Of a DNA stretch of 64,000 nt, positions 24,110 through 36,800 are shown one piece after another. Position 1 is the first letter of the stretch, and each line of letters begins with the position of its first letter. The stretch covers positions 27,568,412-27,632,411 of the forward strand of contig NC_092675.1 of assembly GCF_964355755.1 (NCBI RefSeq). Reading direction: 5' to 3'. This DNA is from Antedon mediterranea. Lineage: Eukaryota > Echinodermata > Crinoidea > Comatulida > Antedonidae. Below the pieces are notes generated by a model. That model was not told the origin of the DNA. It searched no databases and saw nothing but the letters and a program-made list of their open reading frames with translations. The position numbers and the translations under genes are program-made.

Positions 24110-26386
24110 TCAAAATTCCGATATCCGTCTTCCTCGTCGATATAATTTGTTCTTTGTGATCTTAAATCCGGGCCGTACAGTTGTCGTTGGTTCCGACCAG
24201 CTTCTAAATAAAGCTGGCAATTTTTTTACCAACCACTTTTGCGAGTCTATGTGCAGAATGAGTGTTAATTCAAAAGTTGTGACAGTGTTTGGATCTACTT
24301 GCACTTTGCCGACTTTCTTGCACATTGTCCCGTCCTCGAAAACGATAAATAACGTACATCCACGGATGCCGCACGGCTCGTTTCTCGACATACGAAGAGT
24401 GTCCTGAGCAACTTTACTCGGAAGATCGCACGGGATGAGTAATCTTCCTTGCACATGTTTTTCACGCACACATTTGAGTTCACTTAAAATAAGTTCTGTA
24501 AGATATTGCGACATTTTCTTCTCATTTAGATCTTCTTCAACACACATATGCTGTGCTGTATTTGATGCTTTAGAATCTGTAATGACAAAACGTTGAACCA
24601 GTTAGCATACAACAAAATATTCGGATATCAAAATCATGCAAAAGTTATATACTGTACAGCATAATCATTGACAAATCTAGAAATACGAGAGCAAAATTAA
24701 TATCATCTAATTACTGTAGTTTAAGTAGCTTTCACTGTGTATCACATGATTTCCTCATGTGCTGATGAGTCTTCCTATCTGCATAACAAATACAACAGCG
24801 GTTGAGACCCAGTAAATTTTTACAATTTCTATAAAAATCAATCATCTGCCTTATAAATATAAATGTCAATTGAATCTTGTGGCCTTTTTAATCATAATGA
24901 CAATATATATTATTCAACTATCCCGCAACTATAAAGTAAATTTATTTTCACTTTATACATCTAGTAGTAGTATGTTATAACAAAAGAACAAAAATAGCTA
25001 GTTGTGCAGAGCATTGGAAGGCTACCGATGGGAGAATAATAATAATGTACGAATTCATTGCATTATGACTCACACTTTCCAGGGTACAGAATAAGATTAC
25101 CTAGCAGAGTGGGAAATATAATACGATGTACGAGTATTGTGTTGATGAATTTTCAAAGCTCATAAACATACAAATACTTGCAATTTTAAATTGACAGGAA
25201 AACTAAGAGCTGGCAGTATTTTGCAATAATTTGCAAAAAATTGTTTTACTCATTTTTATGTTTCATACATTTGCATTGTTCGACAAGGTTCAAAGGTGTA
25301 AAACACTTCATATTAATTTCATTATATATAACTTTGACCACACTTGCCTTTTAAGATTACATCTAGTTAGGTGAAAATTCAGGAGAAAAATCACAAGATT
25401 AAAGCGAAAAAATATTGATCATTTGACCAAATTTAGTGTACTTCACCTAATGTTAATTAATAGCTGGTGTTTGGGTGCAAGACATTGACCTGCTATAGAA
25501 AAATTAATTAAAACCTGGATAGTTGTTTTATGGTTGAAATCATGTTTAAATAATGTTGGCATTTGATTTGAATTGTTAGAGCACAATACTACCACCGTTA
25601 CTATCTAATAATATTTTAAGTGTCAATGTCAGTAACAATAGCAGCACTATTTAATAATACAATTATATTTTTAGACAGTAAACACAATTGAACATTCTAG
25701 AAGCAAGTAAAGTACACACTACGTCCCTGTACTTTCCACACATAACTGTAAAATTGCACAATATTAACAATGGGCATTTCTAACCACAAACAAAAGGTGT
25801 TTTCCCAAAAAGACTCAACAGTGTATGAATCACCATTCACCGGCTTAAGTTATATTCACATGGTGAGCAAATGAAAAATGTCAAACACAATTTCTATTTT
25901 AAAATTAGTTAAAAAACAACAGATTTTATTTAAAAATAAAATTTAAATAGGCCTATATAGCCTTAGCCTAGGCTTATATTAGTATTACCTAGTCTAGTCT
26001 TTCTACTAGCCTAGGGCCTAGGCCCTAGTAGATCAGTGTAAATCGGGGCCAGGCCCAGCTCTGTTTTTTATGGTAGGCCTAGGCTAGTATACTAGGCCTA
26101 GTGCTAGTCTAAACTAGGCTTACTCAGAGTCAAGCAAGACCTTATTATGCCTCAGGCTCCCTGTTTTTTTTTGGATAAAAATTGTTTCTTGAATTCAGTC
26201 AAATTTCAATCATCAATAATGAAATAAAAAATACGTACCATTCTCATTTTCAAAGTTTTTGACAGTTTCAATAATTGAGAAAGAAGGCTTCGATCTTTCC
26301 TTGTTGTCTAGCATCTCATAAATTTTCATCGAAAGTTTTTTTAGAGGAGCACTCCTGCTTGCCTGGTCTAGACCATCCGATCCCAT
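24110..26386 (-). CDS. DDIT4-like: REDD1/DDIT4-family (scylla/charybde) inhibitor of mTORC1
   Basis: Two exons on the minus strand: 26239-26386 (49 codons plus one base) and 24110-24576, joined in phase 1, giving 204 residues. Exon 2 carries the whole RTP801_C fold: RLLIPCDLPSKVAQDTLRMS, NEPCGIRGCTLFIVFEDG, VGKVQVDPNTVTTFELTLIL, then FKITKNKLYRR close to the C-terminus. These match the conserved blocks of human REDD1 (RLLMP, EPCGLRG, VPTFQLTLVL, FRVIKKKLY). REDD1 proteins are induced by hypoxia, DNA damage or energy stress and lower mTORC1 activity through TSC1/TSC2. Exon 1 codes for a poorly conserved, probably disordered head. The ATG at 26386 follows non-ATG codons in frame. Vertebrates have two paralogues (DDIT4, DDIT4L); this gene may represent the unsplit ancestor. 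Interrupted by a 1.66 kb intron. Confidence 0.93.
25935..26140. repeat. cluster of TAGGCCTA/CTAGGCCTAG motifs
   Basis: Within the REDD1 intron, GGCCTA, CCTAGGC and CTAGT words recur about twenty times in 200 bases, in both orientations, without a fixed period. A second dense cluster lies at 43470-43990. Confidence 0.75.
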
Positions 26387-26767
26387 CAGCGACCTCGACG
26401 GTATGCTTCTCTGCTTTCTTGAGATTGATAGGCCTAGCCTAAATGTATAATATCCGGATTTGTTTGAAGATTCTTTAGATACGTAAATATTTCACAAAAA
26501 TACCATCATTTCTGCAATAAATTGCTAAAAAAATTCTTAAATTATAAAAAGATTACAAGAGGAATCTCCATCTAAAATGTATAGTAATAGCGCTACCGAA
26601 TTAGATGTGTACTCTGTTGAGTGTAGTGTACGTAGCTAGAGCAGAGAGCTCCTGCAGAAAACAGCTGTTAAAAAGAGGGGAAAACCATTTATTTGATTAT
26701 TCATGAGGAAATTTGCATGTTATCTTTGACCTTCAAATCTAACACTTGGGAACGCCCCTGGAAACAA

Positions 26768-26840
26768 TTAAGCCAATCAGAACAACGAAAAGAAACCCTA
26801 TCTTGAAATTGCGCAACCATGATTCTTTTTGATTGGTTAG
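26768..26840 (-). promoter_or_regulatory. candidate REDD1 promoter: inverted CCAAT boxes around a C/EBP-type site
   Basis: About 420 bases upstream of the REDD1 start codon, AGCCAATCAG (26771-26780) and TGATTGGTTAG (26830-26840) face each other. Between them is ATTGCGCAAC at 26808-26817, a full match to the C/EBP consensus RTTGCGYAAY. Mammalian REDD1 responds to ATF4 and C/EBP factors under stress, so the site is plausible, but only sequence supports it. Confidence 0.45.
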
Positions 26841-29428
26841 AAATATGAATGTGGTTGACGTGCAATTTGTACATTAATAAACCAGGGGTTAGAGGTCTGA
26901 GTGGAAACAATCTTTAACCCTGGGACAATGAACCGGAGTTTTCGAGTTCTTTGTCATATAATCAAGCAATTTTACGTGCAATTTTTCGCAATCGAACATG
27001 TTTACTGCTATTTCGTTTCAGAAAAGCAAATAATAAGTCATTACTGGTCATATACCCTATCCCACCAACACAGGGACAGACAATATACTTTTTAATTTAA
27101 TATATAATAATGTTTAGATATTATTCTTTGTTTGTACAATATACCTCTACTGTAAAACATAGTATATTTATTATTTAATAATCAACCATATAACTTACAA
27201 GAAATAAAAAATACAAATTAATAAATGCATATAATTCCAAATAAAATTGACAAAAAAGGAGGCTTACTTTCATTTTTCGGAGAAATAATCCAGATACTTT
27301 CAGAGTTAAGGCTGGTATAATCACATCGACGCTATCAATTTGCATACTGTAGTAGGCCCTAATAATTTGATACGTTATTTTAACTCTTTCTGACAAAAAG
27401 TTTGTTTACATTCGCTTATTGCCACGTAGGGCCTAGCCTAGAGGAAGGAAGTTAGTTGTTTTTTTTAAAGTCTGAATTAATCAAGTGGATTTTATTTGCT
27501 TCTATCATTTATTGTCATTGTTGTGTGATTATCCATTTTTCGAGTTGCAGTGATTTGAAGATCATCTTTTACTATTTTAGGTCTACTTCAGCTAATAGTC
27601 ATTCAAGCCGACGCTAATTGTAAAACTTAATTTGAATTTAGGAATATTGTTATTGCGCGGCTGCTTCTTCTCATATTGGACTACGGCGGCCTTTTCAATT
27701 TCTATACTTACATCATCATCATCGTGCTGCTCTGCTTAATTCTCCGACTTGGTAACACGCATGCGCCCTCTGAGTAAGAAAGGTGCCTGGGAGAATATTG
27801 ATCAGCTGTGCTGCTGCTAATAAATAAGCATGGCCAAACGTGTGTTCAGACACATAAGCCTTTATTCACAAAATATCGATGCAATCATTACTCCATGATG
27901 CAATGCAATATACAGTATTTAGGTGATCTCATTTTAACTTAACTTTGCATGCCTATGTGTTCTTAACTCCCTGATATATAAAAGTAAACCCATCAAGCAA
28001 GGAGTTAGCAAACCGTATAATTATTATGTGTTGCAAAAATCTCCGGAAAATGTAGCCTACTAGTACTACTTTAAAAAAAATCATTTTGAACTTAAAAGGC
28101 ATGATGGAAATTTCCCTTTTCCATTATTTAAGAGAACAATGGATAAACAATTACCATTATGTTAAATGACCATGTGCATCCTTAGAACTGTCAGAGAGAG
28201 GTTCAATATCAAGGGTATTCTTTTTATAGCCTCGCTTTCAGAACTGTCAGTTGTCAAGGATATTCTTTTAATAGCCGGCCTCAAAGGGGCATTAATCACA
28301 TGACAATGGCCCTATGGTCTACTGTGACCATCATGTGCGCTATGGTCTATTCCACGTGAACACCTCTTCTGCTCATGACCGGCCATTAGGATGGATATAT
28401 AGGCCTATTGTTTATACGTGTAATTGAATAAAACCCACTAGCTCAGTAGTTATATTATGGGTTCAAGCTGTTTCTGTCGATCGAATATTGTAGCAGTACT
28501 GTAGGCCTAGGTTAAATTTGTAAATATCATAATTATGCATAAAGTATCAAATTTCAAACATAATAGGACAGAGAGACCCAAGGATCCCCAAGGATCAATC
28601 AAATAGTCAATTTTTTTATTAAACAATACTCTAAAAAGTGTGAAAATGATCAAAATTTTGAATTGTCAACATAGGCCTATTATGTCTTCACTTCTCTTTA
28701 TTTGGAGTCACAGGCCCATGGTTTAAAACATACACACATACACTTTTTAGTCTTCCAAAAACGTTTATTTTATTATGACAGTACCTTCCCAAACATTTAT
28801 ATTCCCAAAAACTGGAATTTGTGATACACTTTCATACAATTAAAAAAGTTCATAAATAATAATTGTATGATTTACATCCATAATAATGTATTAAAATGAC
28901 AAATACATACATATTATCATTAAAAAGGTTAAAATGTCCATATTACAAACCATTCCAATTTATTTGTTATTTTGGCAAGTTCTATTAATACTCACACGAA
29001 GCACACAACAGAACATTACAATATATTGCAGATGATTTTTTAAAATTAAGATGTAAATTAAATTATTACTAGACTACAGGAATTAAAAATATAATTTTAA
29101 ATTTTTATTAATTGTCCAAAAACCACAAAAAAACCAGGACATATTTAGTAGATTACAGTATTCATCATATTAAATACATAATTACAATGATTTAAAATTA
29201 TGTATTTACACAATTTAATTGGATACTTTATATACATATATTAACACATTTTTCCAGGTTTAATAAATAGCAACCATGATTTCATTTTTTATTTCAAGAA
29301 CATTTATTAATTTCAATGGCATTTTAAAGACAATTATTGGATATTGTCACATGCAGGATCCCAGAGACTATGTCACCACACACTAACACATCATTTGCAT
29401 TGTTCAATACCAAAAGTGAGTTGTATCA

Positions 29429-29453
29429 TAGATATATAGTATCTCTATGATAT
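29429..29453. repeat. degenerate CATAGAGATA-type foldback
   Basis: CATAGATATATAG followed by TATCTCTATG keeps the ends of the units at 21439 and 21787. Confidence 0.45.
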
Positions 29454-30309
29454 GGATATGATATGGTTGTATTATGACTAATACTGATAAGAATCTTTCT
29501 CAAAATCAAATACATAATTTATACATTATCTTTATGAAACTGAATGTTCTGTTTATGGAAAAGTTAGGGCTTATCAAAATAAAAAATATGTGGAAAAACA
29601 GGGAAGAAAAATTCTTTGCAGCGATAGATATGACAGTGCTATTGTAAGCTAGGCTCCTTGTATCTAAATTTGTCTAGCATTTCACAAATGGCAAGTTGCA
29701 TTTACAGTGCATGTGTACGTTCATAATTTATATATTTATTCTAAAAACAATAAAACACAAATAAAAAACAATAATTAATATTTATTTATAATGCTCTTAA
29801 TCTTATATGAAGAATAATGGCATACCGACACCTAGGGTATTAGTAAGGGCCTGTTTTTACTGAGAGAAAGTGAATACAGATTTAAACAACATACTTTTTT
29901 GACAACAGAAACAGGTCCACATTAACTAGACTGGTTTCCGAACCAAATTCAAAGAAACCATTATTTTGTAATTTTTTAAAGAGGAACAGGCCCTAAATCA
30001 TTCTATGATGAGGTACAACATGTTGATTAATTACTTATTTTATTCAATTTCAAACACAACAAAATAAAAGTAAATTTGTAACATTATAACAACTGTATTG
30101 TTGAAGTAGTAATGAGTTGTATCTAACACTGTTCGTACCAGGAATTCATCCTATACTACTGTAGCAGCCAGACTGTCACCAAATTTAAATTTAACATACT
30201 TTTAATGATGAAGGGGCTGTGATTATATATATATATATATCCGTCATACATTATTTGAATGAATGAATTATGTATAAATGTAATTTCAGTGCAATTTGCA
30301 ACTAAAATA

Positions 30310-30496
30310 CAGTCAACTCGCCAAATACCGGACACCTTTGGGCAAGCCACATATGTCTGGTTTTCCGGAAAGTCTGGTATTCGAAATTTGTTTTTAATTG
30401 TAAAAAGAGATTTAGGACCTTTTGGTTGTCAAGAAAAGTCTGGTATTGGGAGAGTTTCTGGTTTTCAGACAGTCCGGTATTGTGAGAGTTTGACTG
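30310..30496. mobile_element. pogo/Tc1-like MITE with TA target-site duplication
   Basis: The element begins CAGTCAACTCGCCAAATACC and ends GGTATTGTGAGAGTTTGACTG, with TA directly before (30308-30309) and after (30497-30498). Terminal CAGT and TA duplication fit the Tc1/mariner/pogo superfamily. At 187 bases it has no transposase; inner CCGGA and AGTCTGGTATT words repeat inside it. Confidence 0.85.
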
Positions 30497-30534
30497 TACG
30501 TTCATATTCATATTGTGGCAGTCATTAAATGTCA

Positions 30535-30742
30535 TTCCCAATATACAAGTTTTCAATTGGATTATATTTTTTTCCAATTGATTCATACTTCTTGGGATTT
30601 TTTCCATTTTTATATAATTTAATCACCTTTTTATACATTATGATTTATTATAAATCTCAAAAAGAAAATCTCAGAATTTATAATGTATTAATTTTAATAT
30701 AAAAGTGAAAGAAATAAATGTTTATTTGAATTGAATTCATTA
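30535..30742 (+). repeat. dispersed repeat, copy 1, ending AAATGTTTATTTGAATTGAA
   Basis: This stretch and 37108-37342 share CAAGTTTTCAATTGGATT-like start, TTCCAATTGAT, CTTGGG, TTTTTATACATTATGATTTA, and the terminal GAAAGAAATAAATGTTTATTT followed by TTGAA repeats. A simple terminal repeat suggests the 3' tail of a LINE. The 3' end of the LRMDA transcript probably falls in or near it. Confidence 0.75.
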
Positions 30743-30877
30743 CAATGATTGCAATTTACTTTGAACAGTGTTTATCAATATCATAATGAACAGAAATAAA
30801 TTATTTCAGTCAGTCACACAAAAAAATATTAAAATACAAATTCATTCGTTCATTTCAAACTTTGAAATTCAAAGACG

Positions 30878-33800
30878 TTAAAGGTCATTGTTGCGAATAA
30901 ACCTATTACCCTCCGAGTGACGGCCATAGTAAACATATCTGCACTGTCCAAATGTTCCTGAAACAAAATGTACAAAACATTATTTAATTACTAGTAAATA
31001 TTTAAAATACCCCTATTATTATAATGGTATGATCCATAACATTAATGTCAAAACTTAAAGTATGGCTTTCTAATTTAAGATTTTGATGTTTTGTCTTTGA
31101 TAAGAATTTAAAAAAATGAGTTGTAAAATATTTTTTTTAAATAATACCTTGATGATTGCCTCCATCTTTAACTTCCTGAGGTAAGGGTGTGTAGCGGCTT
31201 GTTGGTGATGACGGTACATCATGATCACTTGACTAGATATTATGAAGAAAAAAATAACTCTTGTTTACAAATTTTAGCCTATATAAAATTTATGAATTTG
31301 ATTTATGAATTTTTAAAACATTTTCTTTACAAGATATTTATTTTTTCTGTAGAGATCTTTAGTGTCGATACATTTGTGGTTAGGATTCAGATCCACAAAG
31401 CAAACATTTTTAAGTCAGTTACTGAACAGTGATGATCGAAATGCGCATATTTTTTATATAGAGTATATTAAGACAAATTGCTATACACAAGATTTTTTTT
31501 TTTGCCATTAGAAAAAAAGGGTAGTATCTGTAAGATGTAAGAGTTAATCACTTCTCAGGTAAACATTTATTTGCGTGAGATTTAGTGGTAAAAAGCAGCT
31601 CTGTTGTCGGAAGAAAGTATAAATTCCTCTTTGAGCTGTTTTTAATCTTTGTCATGTTGTAACGTATTATTTACTAATATGTTTTTACAAATGATTTATT
31701 AAGCTGCTATGTAATGAACAACACACAAGTAAGTCTCTTTTCCTATCAAACTCAACTAAATGACTGAATGAAAATAGGTTTATTTTGGCTAATACTATTT
31801 TCCTAAATTTCTGATTCCAACTAGTTTAATTTAATAGATCTATTTTCAAAAACCAAAAGATCCTCAAAGATAACTAAATTAATTAAAAAAATTATCCAAT
31901 CCAAGTAATAAATATACTCCAAATAAGTGTACGTCGTTGTATGACGAATATTGCTATTACTACCAACCATTACATTTTTCACCTTTTATGAGTGTCATTG
32001 TATGGACATGTTTTCCAATAAATGAATGATTGATAGTAAATATAGAGAAAGCTTAGTACTAATCTTATCTCCTTATATATACTTCCTCCATTGCTGAAAA
32101 CAGACCATTAACTTTCGATAGAGGCTAACGACCCCCGCACAGTATACACTGTATAAGGATAAATTAAGAATATATCATCTGCCGCTTAAACAATCTCATT
32201 TACTCTACCCAAATAAAAGCCTGTTCTCTTATGTTGATAACGTGCAAATGTATGGTAGTAAACAAAACGTACTTCCAACCACAGACCATATCACGTAAAG
32301 GTCAGTTAATGGTCAAACTGGTGCAAATTTTGACCATAAAATAAAGAAATTGGGAAAATTGTGATTGATTGATGTCCAATTTAGTGACAATCGTAAACAA
32401 AATATAGGTAACTAGCTGTATGATGCTTTACATCCTTTCACACCCCAGCAACACATACAACAATAAAACAATATAATTCCATCCTATCTTACTGAACGTT
32501 TTTCCCTTAAAACCCAAAAATTACCCCACAAGGTCAAATGACTAAATACTAAATGTTGTTCATCTAAAAACAGAGTATAAAAAGAAAAGTCTGACTTATC
32601 GTGGTGCAATGTTGTGGAATAATTAAAATGATCTAACTAGAAATGCACCTACAGTTAAAGTATTTGTTAAAACTTTTGTAAAGTAATGGTTTTTACTTCA
32701 TATAAAAATAATGAATGTTTATGAGTGAAATGGTACAAATAATTTCATGGGGTGAAAGATGACGGGTTATATTTTCACAATGGGAATGCCAAGTGAAAAT
32801 ATAAAAAAATGTTCTTCTTTAACCAAAGAAATTATTTGTATCATTTCACAAATAAACATTCAATATTTGTTTTCACAACTACTGTGAATAATGACAAAGA
32901 ATTAACATATCTAGGTCTAGTGATACAGGAAAAAAAAGCCGCATAAGGCAACTGAAACTGATCTAGGCTAATTCTACTTTTTTCATCTCTTTTTGGTTAA
33001 AATTAGTACATATAACTCTCCAAAAATGTTACTACCGATTAATGGTCATTTTTAATGTTGTTGTTTATATGCCAAAGTCAAGCAAAAAATATGCGGCGCT
33101 ATTGTTTGTTTTTATGTATGAAGTTTTTTTATTGCAAAAAGATTTGAAAAATACTATCAGACAATCATTAATGTCGAGCATGCTATATATAAGTGCAGTT
33201 CATTTATTATGTTACCCACAATTGTCCAATCAAATTACATTTATAAAATCAGATGTTGGAGAGTAGATCAGTTGATAGTTATGACATGGGGTTATAAAAA
33301 AAGGGCCTATAAAAAAAGGGCCTATAAAAAAGGGGCCTATAAATATTGGCAATAAATAGCAATAATTTATATAGCAATGACTTATATACAGATAAAATTA
33401 TTAAAGTGCATATCACTATTGGTTGAAAATACACAGTAAGTAGCAAATATTAATACCTGCAATATCTGTATAAACAAAATTAAAAATGTAAATGAATTCA
33501 AGTCTAAATTTGTATGAATAATTCATACAGACAAATTATTAAAAACAAAGAAACCATCATTAATATTTAATACTTCTAAAATTGTTATGAATTATACATA
33601 AATATTATCAAAAGGACTTAATTATCATCCTCATATAGGGGCAGAAAACAATAGCCTATTGTAAATAATATTCCATTACAAAAAAAGAATAAATTATCAT
33701 TAATATTTTAATTCTCAAACTTGGAATGAATTAAAACATAATGAAAGTTGTTATCCGTCCACAAATATTAATTTGATATAAAAATGAACGAACAATAGAC

Positions 33801-36800
33801 AATTTGTTATTTGAGAGACTTAGGTGTTTACATGACTTAGTATCAGGTCAACTGCGTTCAATCTCTACAATCTTCGTAAACACCTATTGTGAATGCTGTG
33901 TACGTGCTGATGCAGTACTGGATCTAGTTAGCTTTGAGTAAACAAACAAGGCTACTGCTCATGTGGACATTGATTCAGACCGTTCTATTCCATTGTCCAT
34001 TTGCCCTTGTGAATTAGAACTCCGTTCACCCTAAAGGAGGATGACCATAGGGGGATGACCCTAGAGGGAATAATTACCCCTTGTTGATAGTATTTAATGA
34101 TAATGAACATGATGAAGTAAAGACAACATACATTTTACAAAATTATCTTTATTTATATCATTCATAATCATAGGTTTCTTTTTAAAGATGTATTGTCCCC
34201 CAAAAACATTTAAATTAATTAAATCAGACTTTGAATATTATATATATAGGTTATATTGTAGTTAATCAGTTCACAAAAATAATGTTTTCACTTGAATGAC
34301 AAAATAGATGGTTAAATTCAACAGAACCAATTTGACTATTTTTGCTTTAAATTACAGTTTTTTTAGGTAAATAAATTGTTTTTCTATCCAATATTTGGTC
34401 AAAGTAGATATATGTGACATTAAAATGGCATATTCAACAAAAATTGTTTAAAGAATTATTTTGTCGGGGAGAAAATACATCTTTAACTTAATAATATTTA
34501 AAAAAACAGGAAATTCTAAGGATCTATCTAAGGTGGCAAGGGTGGTCATATGATTTTTAAAACAAAGGAGGGTGAGGAAGGGGTTTAGAAATGTTGAACA
34601 ACAACTATACAAAGTTTAAATTGTATTTTTACTAGAAGTTTTTAAATTAACCTTTCAAAACTGCATCATTGCTGTCGTCATGTTAGTTTCCGTGAAACCA
34701 CTGGGGTCCATCCGTCTTTCCTCTAAGACCCTAGATCAGCAAAATATATCAACAAACTCTAGGATTATCTAGAAATAAACTTGTCTTGTCTAATTGTCAA
34801 AATGTGAGGCATACTGCATACTGTATCTTAAGCGCTCGAATGTACCTGGGCAAACAAGTTGCGGTACCCTGGGAAAAAACCGCAGATTTGATTTATTCAA
34901 CACAATGAGCTAAAGCTGCACTATCCAGGGTGAGTTTTAGTCAATTACAATGTGAAGTGTTTATGTAGTCTGAACATTATACTGATTTCATTCCTTCTTG
35001 CAGAGTATTCAAATAAAACAATATAATAATAATGTCTACACTATCAAACTACTTTGACAAATAAAGTGTGATATGCCCAAATATGGCAGTGATAAAACAT
35101 CATGTCCATATATGGGCACATCATGTCCATATATGGGCACATCACAGATTTTTGTCACATAAAGTTCAATAGTGCAGACAGAGTCTCTAGTCATTGTTTC
35201 TCTTCATATTGTTAGTATTAAATAGAACTTAAAGAATAGAATTCATCTTTCACATCATGAAATTATTTGTACCATCGCACTCATAAACATTCAACATTTG
35301 CATATTATAGCAATATTAGCTAACTTTAATCAGGTTCACCTCAGGATGCGGTCTTCCATTCAATGACGTAACCAAGCCCAAAGTTGCTTAACAGTGATGA
35401 GAGCTGGTGTTTGAATGCAGTAAGGCCTATAAAACTACATGCCACGCAGAAATACATTGTATACACAAATGTATAGAAAATTATTCTCATAATTTACTAA
35501 TATAGTATTCATCAACCAGTATTTTGTTAATGAAGATAATGATTATGAATAATGACTATAATAGGCTTCACGCCGTGGGCTTCCAGACAGTTTGAACCGT
35601 CACATATTTCTATTCATAACATAAACCAGAACTGATACAAGCCTACCAGTACAACTTCCACTATTGAAAATAATGTGAAAATTATATATTATTCTAGGAA
35701 ACTATTTATAGAATATACTCATTCTCATAATATTATTTATATAGACATGTCAGGGAACTATTTTCAGGCATAAAAATATATTTTCAGTTGATAAACAATA
35801 GTGTACAGCATAATATTTGTCAAATTGAAAATCTGTTATTACTACTCTTATCAGGTGAACACTAGATTTGGTGAAAAGGATTGAAAACAACCTGAACAAA
35901 AAAGTATTTGTACTTTTTCCCTGTTTTCCTAACTGTTCAAATTATTCAAGTATTTAGATACTCAACGAATACTGTATCTACTTCCCGAATAAAATATCCA
36001 ACAATACGAATTTATTGATAATCAATAAACCATAATGAAATATAACTTACTTCTCTTTGGTAAAAACTTAATAAGTTGACTTATTAATACTTATTTTAAC
36101 AATTGTAACTTTGAGTACTAAGTAATTTGCTTTGTTGCTTTTTATGTACTGGAAGTTGGAGTTAAAGGGTGACACCATTCCTGATAATAGTGGTATATAT
36201 ATCCTGACACCTTCCACCAACACAACCCCCTCAGCACGCCACTTTTACTGTGTTGTCATGTAATGTCATGTTATGTCATTTCTAAACAGAGTTAAAAACT
36301 TTCTAGCCCAGAAATTTTGCATACAGAAAAATGTATAAACAATTCAAATTCAACCTTGAAATTAATAATTAATGCTAACATCTGCTTCTACTCGAACCAA
36401 AAACCAGGGACGACCATATTTATATCTGCAAACATTACCTATCACGCCATTACTAATCTGGGTTTCACAATACTCTCTGATTGGCTCTCATCGAGTTAAT
36501 AAAGGGGTAATTTGAACAGACCAATGTACAGTTTGGATCGAGTAACACCTTCAACAAGCCTCCACATAAACGCAGCATGTTGACAACAAGATCATGTGAT
36601 TACAATAAATGTTCTATAAATAATATAATTGACAATATTATCATCTGGATAGGTTTAAGTTGCTGCTCGTATTAGATTACGAGCTACAATATAACACAGT
36701 GCTGTACTAAGTTCACAAGCCAGCTTTACAACAGGAGTATGCAGGCTATTGTTAGTGGTGGGTAGGGACGGGGTTGAATTTTAGCCATATGATTGCTTTT

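Larger units (their letters stand above)
26841..30877. other. intergenic region between REDD1 and LRMDA, no gene recognised
   Basis: I find no coding exon. The stretch 27650-27780 is less AT-rich than its surroundings and may contain an unrecognised promoter or exon. An imperfect tandem pair of about 67 bases lies at 28176-28300 (landmarks GAACTGTCAG, ATATTCTTTT, ATAGCC). Several MITEs are listed separately. The LRMDA 3' UTR occupies the right end. Confidence 0.4.

Noticed and set aside
27650-27780. possible exon in a less AT-rich stretch
   Set aside because: No frame reads as a known family and no paired splice sites were found.
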